Positions 43,880 through 51,675 of a DNA stretch of 64,000 nt are shown piece after piece. The position numbers and the translations under genes are program-made. The notes beneath the pieces were generated by a model. The model worked only from the letters and a program-made list of their open reading frames with translations, was not told the origin of the DNA and did not search any database. How positions within the stretch are numbered: position 1 is the first letter of the stretch; every line of letters starts with the position of its first letter. This stretch comes from Geobacter sp. (lineage in GTDB: Bacteria; Desulfobacterota; Desulfuromonadia; Geobacterales; Pseudopelobacteraceae): positions 186,001-250,000 of the forward strand of contig WKKS01000001.1 in the NCBI GenBank assembly GCA_009684515.1, given 5' to 3'.

Positions 43880-45130
43880 CTACAACGCACCCGGGAGCAA
43901 ACTCAGCAGCTCTTCACCATCCGGGTCACCTTTCAGAACCTGGTCACGGATGGACAGCGACAGCGACACAAGCTCTTCTTCACGCCCTTTATAGAGGCTG
44001 TTGGCCGAGATCAGACCACCCAGAACCTCCCGTTCGATCTCGGCCAGGCTTTTCTGGACATTTTCCACCTCGCCGCAACGGGTAACCAGCGACAGGTGAT
44101 TTTTTATCTCCACATGCAGCGGACGGCAAAGCTCTTCCAGTACCAGTCGCAGCCGTTCCCTCCCCAGTTCGAAGGGATGAAAGGCGATCCGCCCGATCAG
44201 TTTTACCTCCAGCAGAGGCCTGCTGTCTTTCGGGCAGCCTGACAGCGCGTCAGCCATCTGGGAGCGAAAATTTTCCAGCGCCAGAGCGGCGTTTTCAACA
44301 CCGTCCAGATTAACCGTCGTCACCAGCATCGGACGTGGAACTGTGGATCGGAATTCGTGGCTGTACTGTTCCCCTGCCACCGTGACGAGGTAATAACCCT
44401 TGTCGTATTTTTCCTCGCCGAAGTTGACCCGCTCCGGTGCGCCCGGGTTAAAGGCATAAGGGCGCCCTTCGTCCGTCAAAACGATATATGGCTTGTGGCC
44501 GTGACCGAGAGCGACATAATTGAAGACGTCCGAGAGAGGAAGCGCTTCCTGCGGCTGCATGTTTCCGATCTCAACCGGAGAGTAGTTCCAGAGGCCGACG
44601 TGGAACAGAAGCAGGTTGTTGCCGGTAGTGACCGCCTCGCAGATCCGCGCCACATGATTGCCTGCCTGAGCCCCGATGTATCCGAGCCCGTAAATATTGA
44701 GTCCCTTGATCTCAATCTGTCCTCCGACTCCATTTTCCGGATCAAAAGGATCGAAGCGATAGCCGCCATCCTCATTTCGCGAGGGGCGCAGCAACCGGAT
44801 ATACCCCATCTGTGACAGCGCCTCCATCCAGGAGATGCTATCACGGCGATGAATCCAGTCGTGGTTGCCCTCAACCGCTATGCAGGGGATTCCGGCATCC
44901 TTGAGCGGCTGCAGGGTTTCAATGGTACGGGCAAAGGTGCGCGGCAAAATCTGGCCGGTGTGAAACAGGTCGCCGGCGATCAGGAGAAAATCAACCTTTT
45001 CCCGAACGGCGTCAGCCACGATGCAACCCAGAACGCGAAAGAAATCTTCGTAACGTTCGATTTCGTTGTCTGAGGTCCGGTAGGTTTTTCCCAGATGAAT
45101 ATCGGCGGTATGGATAAAGCGGATTGTCAT
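43880..45130 (-). CDS. sbcD: SbcD/Mre11-like DNA exonuclease
   Basis: A 416-residue calcineurin-like nuclease. The metal-binding motifs are all visible: HTADIHLG at the start, AGDLFHTG, EGNHD, FHVGLW and ALGHGHKP. The C-terminal 150 residues form the capping and SbcC-contact region. With SbcC it should process double-strand ends and hairpins. It is the first gene of the five-gene operon that ends at 37952. Confidence 0.92.
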   Translation of the reverse strand: MTIRFIHTADIHLGKTYRTSDNEIERYEDFFRVLGCIVADAVREKVDFLLIAGDLFHTGQILPRTFARTIETLQPLKDAGIPCIAVEGNHDWIHRRDSISWMEALSQMGYIRLLRPSRNEDGGYRFDPFDPENGVGGQIEIKGLNIYGLGYIGAQAGNHVARICEAVTTGNNLLLFHVGLWNYSPVEIGNMQPQEALPLSDVFNYVALGHGHKPYIVLTDEGRPYAFNPGAPERVNFGEEKYDKGYYLVTVAGEQYSHEFRSTVPRPMLVTTVNLDGVENAALALENFRSQMADALSGCPKDSRPLLEVKLIGRIAFHPFELGRERLRLVLEELCRPLHVEIKNHLSLVTRCGEVENVQKSLAEIEREVLGGLISANSLYKGREEELVSLSLSIRDQVLKGDPDGEELLSLLPGAL

Positions 45131-45308
45131 ATAATTATTTCCGTTATATTTTGGATGAAAAGTAACACAGACCAGCTCAAATTTCTAATGTTTAAGCACG
45201 CGGCGAGTTTCCGAAGTAAATTGAGTATTCACCCGTATTTCATGTGCATTATTGATCAATATTTTGTATTATCCACCGGTAAGAAAAAATTCATCCAGGA
45301 GGCGCAAC

Positions 45309-46052
45309 ATGGGTCAGGCAATCAGATTCCTCTGCATTTTTGCGGCGTGCGGAACTATAACCATCAGCAGTCAAACTGCATCGGCACAGACCGATCCGGG
45401 ATCGCCGGGCGGTCGCGGCCCGGCGGCCATGATGCGCGGCAAGCCGGCCATGTACGGGCCTGACTACCGCCTGGACATGATGACACGCCGGCTGGGTCTG
45501 AGCGAGGAGCAACGGGCCAAAATCAAAGTGATTCTGGCTGAGGAGGACGCTCAATTGAAAGCCTTGCGCGGTAACGACACCTACAACCGCGACGAACGCC
45601 GCAGCCGACTGCAGGAGTTGAATTCGTCCACTTATGAAAAGATCAAACCGATTCTTACGCCTGAGCAGCAGGCAAAGCACGAACAGGTCAAAAAAAGAAT
45701 CAAGGAAAAACGCTCCAACATCAGAAGTTCGCGGCCGGGTCCCAATCCGGGAAGCAACGAATCGGGAAAACGGATCGAAAGATTGTCACTTGATCTGGCT
45801 CTCACGGCAGACCAGCAAGCCCGGATTAAACCGATCCTGGAAGAAGAGGATGCACAGCTGGACAGATTGCGCGGCAACGATTCATATAATCGGGAGCAGC
45901 GGCGCGTGAAATTGCAGGAATTGAATCAAATCACTTACGAAAAGATCAGACCGGTTCTAACTCCGGAACAGCAAAAGAAATTTGACGAAATCAATCTGAA
46001 AGTGATTGAACGTCGCAATCAAAATAAAAAACCGAACATGGTCAAACCATAG
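45309..46052 (+). CDS. Secreted protein with a tandem duplicated LTxxQ-like helical domain
   Basis: A 247-residue exported protein of unknown function. A signal peptide ends about residue 27 (SQTASA). Two homologous copies follow: copy 1 (about 55-130) and copy 2 (about 155-235). Each has a L-x-EQ-R-x-KI-x-IL-EEDAQL-x-LRGND-YNR-x-RR-x-LQELN pattern and ends in LTPEQQ-K. LTPEQQ motifs recall periplasmic CpxP/Spy-type chaperones. The start at 45309 has AGGAGG upstream. It diverges from sbcD. Confidence 0.8.
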   Translation: MGQAIRFLCIFAACGTITISSQTASAQTDPGSPGGRGPAAMMRGKPAMYGPDYRLDMMTRRLGLSEEQRAKIKVILAEEDAQLKALRGNDTYNRDERRSRLQELNSSTYEKIKPILTPEQQAKHEQVKKRIKEKRSNIRSSRPGPNPGSNESGKRIERLSLDLALTADQQARIKPILEEEDAQLDRLRGNDSYNREQRRVKLQELNQITYEKIRPVLTPEQQKKFDEINLKVIERRNQNKKPNMVKP

Positions 46053-46069
46053 CCGGGTGGGAGTAGCGC

Positions 46070-46222
46070 TTGCTTGCAACAATTCTTGGAATTATCTTCG
46101 CTTTGTTTATCATCTGCTTCGTGGCCATAACCATTGAGGAACTTTTTCTTGGCGGACGGCGCCTGAGACTTGCGAAAAAGGCCTACCTGGAACAAAAGAA
46201 TGGGGAAGGAGAAAATACGTGA
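46070..46222 (+). CDS. Small single-span membrane protein (hypothetical)
   Basis: A 50-residue frame begins with TTG at 46070, preceded by GGGAG six bases upstream, and lies 17 bases after the secreted-protein gene. Residues about 3-23 (ATILGIIFALFIICFVAIT) form a clear membrane span followed by a basic, charged tail (RRLRLAKKAYLEQK). Composition and position suggest a real gene co-transcribed with its neighbour, but I recognise no family. Confidence 0.5.
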   Translation: MLATILGIIFALFIICFVAITIEELFLGGRRLRLAKKAYLEQKNGEGENT

Positions 46223-46236
46223 GACGAACCTTCTTT

Positions 46237-47556
46237 TCACCCTCCGCTGAATAACCACATCTGCGCTTCTCGCGGGGGAATCGCAAACGTGAAACGGTCA
46301 CCGCTGACTTCCATCTGATAACCATGGATCTGGCATCGATAGCCTCCCAGACGCAAACCTTCCGTGGAGATGGCCGGATGCTGCCAAACATCAGTCTTGT
46401 TGATTGCAACAATGCCAACCTCGCCACGGGCAAAAACCAGGAAACCGTCGTCTTCGTATAGTGATGATTGCATCTGCCCATGTACGGCATTGTGAAAACG
46501 GAGCATGGCGGCTATATCGTCACGTTTCCAGGAATTTGCCCACCGGTTGCGATCTTCCGTATAATTGGCGGCGCTCTGATTATTGTCTGAATAAATCAGC
46601 GGCACACCGCCATCACGCCCCATCAGATACACATTCGTCAGATATTCATCCTGCGGTTGCAGCATTACTCCACGGAAGCCGTCGTTGTTCGGCATGTCAT
46701 GTGTAACCCCGAAAGTCAGCGCCCGCCACTTGGGCAGGGCCTGGCCAAAAGCAGCCGGATCAACCAACTCGCGCATGCTGCCGCCCGGAGAAAAGGTCCG
46801 GCGCAAGGTTTCATGCAGCGGAAAGTCGTAAAACGACAGACCGGTGTCATGGAAAAGAGGCCAGAGAAAGATCCGCTCTTCATTATCGTTGGAAGTCAGC
46901 GCCTCTCCGAAGAGGTACTTTCCGGCCATATCAGGAGTTTCAAACACACCTTTAATATGAGCCTCCGGCAGGTGTTTTACCGCATCAACGCGGTAACCGT
47001 CGATACCCATCGCATTCAACTCCTGCAGACAGCGGCGCTGCTGCTCTATGACCCATTGCCCGAGATCAAGATCCGGTAGGCCGGAAAGTGAATATTCGGT
47101 TGATTGAAACGGATCCAGCCAATCCTTGATAGCGCCATAGGGGTTGAAGTCCCAGGGAGAAAACAGGCCAACGTCCAAATTGCCGTATAATCGATCCTTT
47201 TCAAACGAGCTTCTTTCCTCCTTATAGCGTAGCAGCTCAGCTTCACCGGGGAAGTTGAAGCGGTCCGGGCGATCTTCGTTGGCCATGTGGTTGAACACAA
47301 TATCGACGTACACACGCACTCCGTTGCTGTGCAGTGCGGCAATCATCTTTTCCAGATCGCCTTTGTTTCCGAGAAAAGAGCGTATGATGCGATAATCCTT
47401 GGGCTGGTAACGCTGCCACCATTCGGTTCCTGACACATCGCTGTAGAGCGGCGGCGGAATCAGGACCGCACCATAGCCAAGCCCTGCAATCCGCCCGGCA
47501 TTGCCGGAAATATCTGTGTAATGCCAATCAAATGCGTGCAAGATGACATCGTTCAT
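46237..47556 (-). CDS. Alpha-amylase family glycoside hydrolase (GH13)
   Basis: A 439-residue cytoplasmic GH13 enzyme without signal peptide. Conserved regions are VYVDIVFNH (I), GYRVDAVKH with the nucleophile Asp (II), FGEAL with the acid Glu (III), and FGVTHDM (IV). The small C-terminal beta domain runs from about residue 360. It should cleave alpha-1,4-glucans such as glycogen or maltodextrin. GAAGGAG precedes the ATG at 47556. It stands alone rather than in a glycogen cluster. Confidence 0.88.
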   Translation of the reverse strand: MNDVILHAFDWHYTDISGNAGRIAGLGYGAVLIPPPLYSDVSGTEWWQRYQPKDYRIIRSFLGNKGDLEKMIAALHSNGVRVYVDIVFNHMANEDRPDRFNFPGEAELLRYKEERSSFEKDRLYGNLDVGLFSPWDFNPYGAIKDWLDPFQSTEYSLSGLPDLDLGQWVIEQQRRCLQELNAMGIDGYRVDAVKHLPEAHIKGVFETPDMAGKYLFGEALTSNDNEERIFLWPLFHDTGLSFYDFPLHETLRRTFSPGGSMRELVDPAAFGQALPKWRALTFGVTHDMPNNDGFRGVMLQPQDEYLTNVYLMGRDGGVPLIYSDNNQSAANYTEDRNRWANSWKRDDIAAMLRFHNAVHGQMQSSLYEDDGFLVFARGEVGIVAINKTDVWQHPAISTEGLRLGGYRCQIHGYQMEVSGDRFTFAIPPREAQMWLFSGG

Positions 47557-47922
47557 AATTACTCCTTCACCACCACTTGTATTAAAACAAAGTAACAATA
47601 TCCACTCTAATTTTCGTTTTCACGCAGGTCAAGTATTCTAATATTGAATAAGGAGCAATCAGAACTGTTCCGATTGTTTTACTTGCATATCATTGATTGG
47701 ATTGATATAAATCCACACTCACTTTGGTAGTTTTTGAATGGCTTGGTTTTGCATGCACCAGACACTTTCCCCTGTTACCCGTCAAACCACCTGCTTTCCA
47801 TGCTTGAGGCTTTTGAATCTGGCGCTATTTTCTGTGCAGCCTCTTTTCAGCTTTTCGGCTCAAACTATCAAGCGACTGCCAGGTAACGATTTCAGGTCTG
47901 TTAAGGAGATGATCATCAGCGC
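47557..47922. other. Intergenic region between amylase and acyltransferase genes
   Basis: This 366-base stretch separates divergent genes and should hold both promoters. It contains a 21-base near-palindrome at 47656-47676. I see no convincing coding gene; an open frame at 47738-47926 has no ribosome site. AAGGAG at 47903-47908 lies 14 bases before the acyltransferase ATG, with a five-codon frame (MIISA) ending in the overlapping ATGA. Confidence 0.6.
47656..47676. promoter_or_regulatory. Operator-like near-palindrome
   Basis: CAATC-A-GAAC, central T, GTTC-C-GATTG: ten-base arms that are complementary except for one pair. A one-base centre cannot form a good RNA hairpin, so a dimeric DNA-binding protein site is more likely. 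It lies 100 bases upstream of the amylase start. Confidence 0.45.
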
Positions 47923-48870
47923 ATGAAATCTATTATCTGGTTCGCACAGGCAGCGATATTCTACCTCTTCACCCTGTTTTTTGCCGCTCTTCCGGAAAGC
48001 CTTGTCCGTCCTGCGGGAAAGATGCTGGGAAAGCTGGGTAATATTCTTATTTTCAAAAGAAAACAGATCGCGATTGACAATATTCGTCAGGCTCTGCCAG
48101 CCATGACAAAATCTGCAAACTGGAGACTTCCCGAACAAACACCGGAGCAGATTGCAGACAGAATGTTTGAGAATTTGGGGATATCACTGATCGAAACCGC
48201 ACGACTGTACCACGGCTGCGGTGTTAAAATTATCGACCAGATTGAATTTCGTGGAACAGAACATTTTGATAAAGCAATCGCCAGGGGCAAAGGGGTAACA
48301 TTTCTGACCGGGCACTGCGGCAACTGGGAACTGGGGGCTTTGGGCCTCTCACATCATTTCAAATCGACCGTGTCGGTGGTTGCACGGCGCCAGAACAGTC
48401 CCTACCTGAACAGAATGGTAGAAAAGATGAGACAGCGCTACAACAACCGGATTATCTACAAGGACAAGGCTTTCAAGAACATGTTGTCGGTTTTCCGGAA
48501 AAACGGGTTGGTGGGCCTGCTTGTAGACCAGGCTGTCTTTCCGGAGGATGGCGCCCTGATAAACTTTCTCGGGCGGAAAGCCTGGGCGTCAAAAGGCCCG
48601 GTAGTTATGGCACGAAAAGCAGGGGCAGCGATCCTGCCGACCTTTATACATCGTGAGGCGGACCGGCATGTAATCGAGATTTATCCCGAGCTGGAATTCT
48701 CTGGCGACAACACAGATGATGGCATGACTGCGGATGTTCAGCTTTACTCCTCCGCCATTGAGAACTTTATCATTTCCCATCCCTACGATTGGTATTGGGT
48801 CCATCGCCGTTGGAAGCGGGCGGGACAACTCATTGACGACCCCACCACCAATACGTCAGATACCCAATGA
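47923..48870 (+). CDS. LpxL/HtrB-like lipid A (lysophospholipid) acyltransferase
   Basis: A 315-residue membrane-associated acyltransferase. It has an N-terminal membrane segment (about 5-25), the HX4E catalytic motif HCGNWE near residue 127, and DQAVFPEDGALINFLGR followed by VHRRWKR at the end, as in LpxL/LpxM/HtrB. It should add a secondary acyl chain to lipid A or a related lipid. The AAGGAG site is unusually far (14 bases) from the ATG, possibly coupled through a five-codon upstream frame. Confidence 0.87.
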   Translation: MKSIIWFAQAAIFYLFTLFFAALPESLVRPAGKMLGKLGNILIFKRKQIAIDNIRQALPAMTKSANWRLPEQTPEQIADRMFENLGISLIETARLYHGCGVKIIDQIEFRGTEHFDKAIARGKGVTFLTGHCGNWELGALGLSHHFKSTVSVVARRQNSPYLNRMVEKMRQRYNNRIIYKDKAFKNMLSVFRKNGLVGLLVDQAVFPEDGALINFLGRKAWASKGPVVMARKAGAAILPTFIHREADRHVIEIYPELEFSGDNTDDGMTADVQLYSSAIENFIISHPYDWYWVHRRWKRAGQLIDDPTTNTSDTQ

Positions 48871-48910
48871 TTCAGAAATCACAGATCAATTACTAAACGG
48901 AGATTGCACA

Positions 48911-49096
48911 ATGAATTGCACCATAGATCAATTTGAGGAAGTGGTAACAAAATTCAAGTATTTCGCGGAGTCAGTGGATATAGAGCTTTCTTCGGAAGCC
49001 GAAAGCCTTCGGCAGGAACTGGTAGTAATCTGCGCGGAGCTGCTGACCACGGTGAGGGAAGAAATGCAGGCGAACTCAGACTCGGTGATTAAATAA
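48911..49096 (+). CDS. Small hypothetical protein, 61 residues
   Basis: An ATG at 48911 with ACGGAG upstream opens a 61-residue acidic, helical frame 40 bases downstream of the acyltransferase. It starts MNCTIDQFEEVVTKF and is rich in Glu and Ser. No domain is recognised. Ribosome site, codon pattern and position support a real gene. Confidence 0.5.
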   Translation: MNCTIDQFEEVVTKFKYFAESVDIELSSEAESLRQELVVICAELLTTVREEMQANSDSVIK

Positions 49097-49135
49097 CCAC
49101 GTTAGAGCCAATCAGGGGGCAATCCACCGCCCCTA

Positions 49136-49294
49136 TTACCTTCGGTTTTGATGGTAACTTTCCTGCTTGCTCCAGATCAGCTGGGTGGCGCGGTCCATAA
49201 CAGATTTCAAATCGTGAAGTGGTATGCACTGGTAACGGTTTGCAATACGGTTCAGGACTTTGCAGGTTTTGGCTGGATTCATGTACCAAGGCAT
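49136..49294 (-). CDS. Small hypothetical protein, 52 residues
   Basis: An ATG at 49294 preceded by AAGGAG opens a 52-residue frame: MPWYMNPAKTCKVLNRIANR at its start, with two cysteines, a basic helical middle and a polar end. No family recognised. A second frame at 49301 shares the same ribosome site, so only one of them can be right; the 52-residue one has the more protein-like composition. Confidence 0.42.
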   Translation of the reverse strand: MPWYMNPAKTCKVLNRIANRYQCIPLHDLKSVMDRATQLIWSKQESYHQNRR

Positions 49295-49963
49295 ATGCCA
49301 TCTCCTTAAACAGCAGGCCATCTCGGCAGATGGGATAGACGTAAACGGCCTGAACTGGAAGTCAACTTCTAATATCCCGAATAATGCAAAGAACATACCT
49401 ATATTTTTTATCTAATAATTCTTATACATTATCAAAACAGTCACTTATTTCCCAAAGCGAGTTTCGCTACATGTCGGACTTTTTTACACCTTCTCAACCA
49501 ATACACACCAGAGAGTTGTCAGAATTCCGACAGGTCATCCGTGCCTCTGTTCAACACTGAATGGCCAGATGTTCCAAATAGAGCCGACAATACTTTATAA
49601 GAGGTGACTTGTTTGACGCTGATATCAATGGGAGATTAAAAGTTAAGATGGTAGACACTCAAACTAACACGGCATTGTACTCTAAAAAAAATATTTAAAA
49701 AAGACTGTAAATTCAGGCTTAAAATGTTAGTCTTGAACCAGCTGGAAAGAAGTATAAATCTTTAAAAGGAGGCTTTACATTGACTATGGAAGAAACTCCG
49801 CCAGGCTTTCCCGCACAATAGAATACAACATCACTCCGGAGGTTGGATGTGCCGGATAAGGCCTTAATAAGGTAATTAATATTTATCAAAGAATGAAGCC
49901 CGCCGAATATCTTGGCGGGCTTTAGTATTTATTGGGTGGCTGTACGCGGCGCTGAACAATAAA
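49295..49963. other. AT-rich gene-poor region
   Basis: No convincing gene. It contains a near-palindrome TGTCAGAATTCCGACA at 49517-49532, an AT-rich stretch around 49560-49770, and a strong AAAAGGAGG at 49765-49773 that leads only into a 13-codon frame (TTG 49780, TAG 49819-49821). A hairpin terminator closes it at 49896-49922. It may be a decayed gene, a leader peptide or a small RNA. Confidence 0.5.
49896..49922. terminator. Terminator after amrS (or of a rightward transcript)
   Basis: Perfect nine-base stem AAGCCCGCC (49896-49904) with GGCGGGCTT (49914-49922), 40 bases past the amrS stop. T-rich sequence follows on both strands, so the direction is not certain. Confidence 0.7.
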
Positions 49964-50974
49964 TTACATCTCTATGCCGGCTATGGTTGTTCCACACCCA
50001 GGACAGCAGCCGCCCCTGATTCTGTTGGTATGAATTTGATAACCGTAACGCTCTATCAATAATGAGGAACAAGACGGGCAGCAGGTGTTCTCCCCACCTT
50101 CACCCGGCATATTGCCTTCATAAACATAACGCAACCCGGCAGCGCGTCCAATCTCGCGAGCCTTACGCAGTATGTCTACGCTCGTCCGAGGATGGTCGGT
50201 CAGCTTGTAGGTTGGATGAAACTGACTAACGTGCCAGGGCGTGTCAGCTCCCAGATTATCCACCATAAAATTGGCAATCCCCCGCAACTCATCCTCGGAG
50301 TCGTTTAGTCCGGGAATTATCAGGGTTGTAAGTTCTATCCATATCCCCAGTTTACGGTATTCGATGATGCAATCAAGCACTTCAGAAAGACGGGCATGGA
50401 CAACATCCTTGTAAAAGCCCTCAGAGAACCCTTTCAAATCAATATTTGCAGCGTCCAGGTAGGGCGCAATCATTTTAAGTGCTTCACTGCTGATGTAGCC
50501 GTTGGTGACAAAGACATTTTTTAGTCCTGCCTGACGCGCTAGCCGGGCAGTATCATAGGCAAATTCATAAAAAATGGTCGGCTCAGTATATGTGTAGGAG
50601 ATCGAACTGCATCGGCTGTCTATGGCGTGTTTGACGATCTGCTGCGGCGTAATATCCTCTCCCATGATGGCAGCGTTGGCTGGAACCTGAGATATTGAAT
50701 AATTCTGGCAGTGACGACAACGAAAGTTACAGCCGACCGTGGCAATTGAATATGACCGACTCCCCGGCATTACGTGGAACAGAGGCTTTTTTTCGATCGG
50801 ATCCACATTTTCCGCACAGATTTTACCGTAAACCAGGCTGTAGAGCGTTCCATCTCTATTTTCACGGACGGAGCAGAGACCTCGCGCACCATCATCAATC
50901 AGGCAGCCAAACCGGCACAAACCGCATTTCACACGGCCACCGCCCACCCTTTCGTAAAACATGGCTTCTTTCAT
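49964..50974 (-). CDS. amrS: AmmeMemoRadiSam-system radical SAM enzyme (AmrS)
   Basis: A 336-residue radical SAM protein. The cluster motif CxxxCxxC is at Cys82, 86 and 89 (GCNFRCRHC). An N-terminal Cys set (17, 20, 24, 34) and a C-terminal zinc-ribbon with two CCPxC pairs are also present. The GKICAENVDPIEKKPLFH stretch is diagnostic of AmrS, a relative of pyruvate-formate-lyase activating enzymes. The partner genes of the AmmeMemoRadiSam set are not visible here, so its target is unknown. Confidence 0.88.
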   Translation of the reverse strand: MKEAMFYERVGGGRVKCGLCRFGCLIDDGARGLCSVRENRDGTLYSLVYGKICAENVDPIEKKPLFHVMPGSRSYSIATVGCNFRCRHCQNYSISQVPANAAIMGEDITPQQIVKHAIDSRCSSISYTYTEPTIFYEFAYDTARLARQAGLKNVFVTNGYISSEALKMIAPYLDAANIDLKGFSEGFYKDVVHARLSEVLDCIIEYRKLGIWIELTTLIIPGLNDSEDELRGIANFMVDNLGADTPWHVSQFHPTYKLTDHPRTSVDILRKAREIGRAAGLRYVYEGNMPGEGGENTCCPSCSSLLIERYGYQIHTNRIRGGCCPGCGTTIAGIEM

Positions 50975-51027
50975 GGCATCCTCCCGACTAATCTCATTCG
51001 TCCATTATATCAGCAGAAGGTTTTCGG

Positions 51028-51122
51028 TCAAATTTGAACTGCGGTCAAAACATCCGTGGCATTGAAAGATTCAAATTTTCACCTTGACCGCCCGGAGTAA
51101 TTGCTTTAGCAGTTCAAATTGA
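51028..51122. repeat. Nested inverted repeat between amrS and tadA
   Basis: TCAAATTTGAACTGC (51028-51042) pairs with GCAGTTCAAATTGA (51109-51122) with one extra base, and GCGGTCAA (51041-51048) with TTGACCGC (51084-51091). A further TTCAAATTT lies at 51070-51078. The arms flank the presumed promoters of both divergent genes. Confidence 0.6.
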
Positions 51123-51171
51123 CTATGTTAGCATTCTTTGCAAAGTAAATTGATGCGGATAACTTACCCTA

Positions 51172-51675
51172 ATGATCAATTCAAAACCTGAAATGAGACA
51201 CACATACTGGATGCAGCGCGCTATCAAAGAGGCACGCAAGGCAGAAGCAAAGGACGAAGTGCCGATCGGCTGCGTGATTGTCCAAAACGACAAAATTTTA
51301 GCCCGGGGTCACAATCTTCGGGAGACAACCCAGGATCCGGCTGCCCATGCCGAACTGATTGCCATTAGAAAAGCCGCCCGGAAACTTGATTCCTGGCGGC
51401 TTTTGGATACGACGCTCTATGTTACTTTGGAACCCTGCACAATGTGCATGGGTGCCATCATCCTATCCCGAATCCCCACCGTGGTCTTCGGCTGTTACGA
51501 CCCGAAGGGGGGAGCGGCCGGATCACTCTATGACCTGTCCGACGACCCCCGCCTCAACCACCGAGTCAAGCTTGTGCCGCATATTTTGAAGGCGGAATGC
51601 TCCAGCCTGCTGAGTGATTTCTTCTCTGCCCTCAGAAAACGCAAACGCGCAGAAAGACTTATTGCTGTACGGTAA
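51172..51675 (+). CDS. tadA: tRNA-specific adenosine deaminase
   Basis: A 167-residue zinc deaminase that converts A34 of tRNA-Arg(ACG) to inosine. The zinc ligands are His59 (AHAE with catalytic Glu61) and Cys89/Cys92 (EPCTMC). AAKDEVPIGCVIV is typical of TadA. The start is uncertain: ATG at 51172 has no strong ribosome site, and another ATG lies at 51193. Its 3' end overlaps the converging fdhD-mobA gene by 17 bases. Confidence 0.93.
   Translation: MINSKPEMRHTYWMQRAIKEARKAEAKDEVPIGCVIVQNDKILARGHNLRETTQDPAAHAELIAIRKAARKLDSWRLLDTTLYVTLEPCTMCMGAIILSRIPTVVFGCYDPKGGAAGSLYDLSDDPRLNHRVKLVPHILKAECSSLLSDFFSALRKRKRAERLIAVR

Noticed and set aside
47738-47926. 62-codon plus-strand frame ending in an ATGA overlap with the acyltransferase start
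   Set aside because: No ribosome site, Cys/Phe-rich composition typical of a chance frame.
49560-49830. Riboswitch such as a c-di-GMP (GEMM) element in the gene-poor stretch
   Set aside because: The conserved GEMM sequence blocks are not present.
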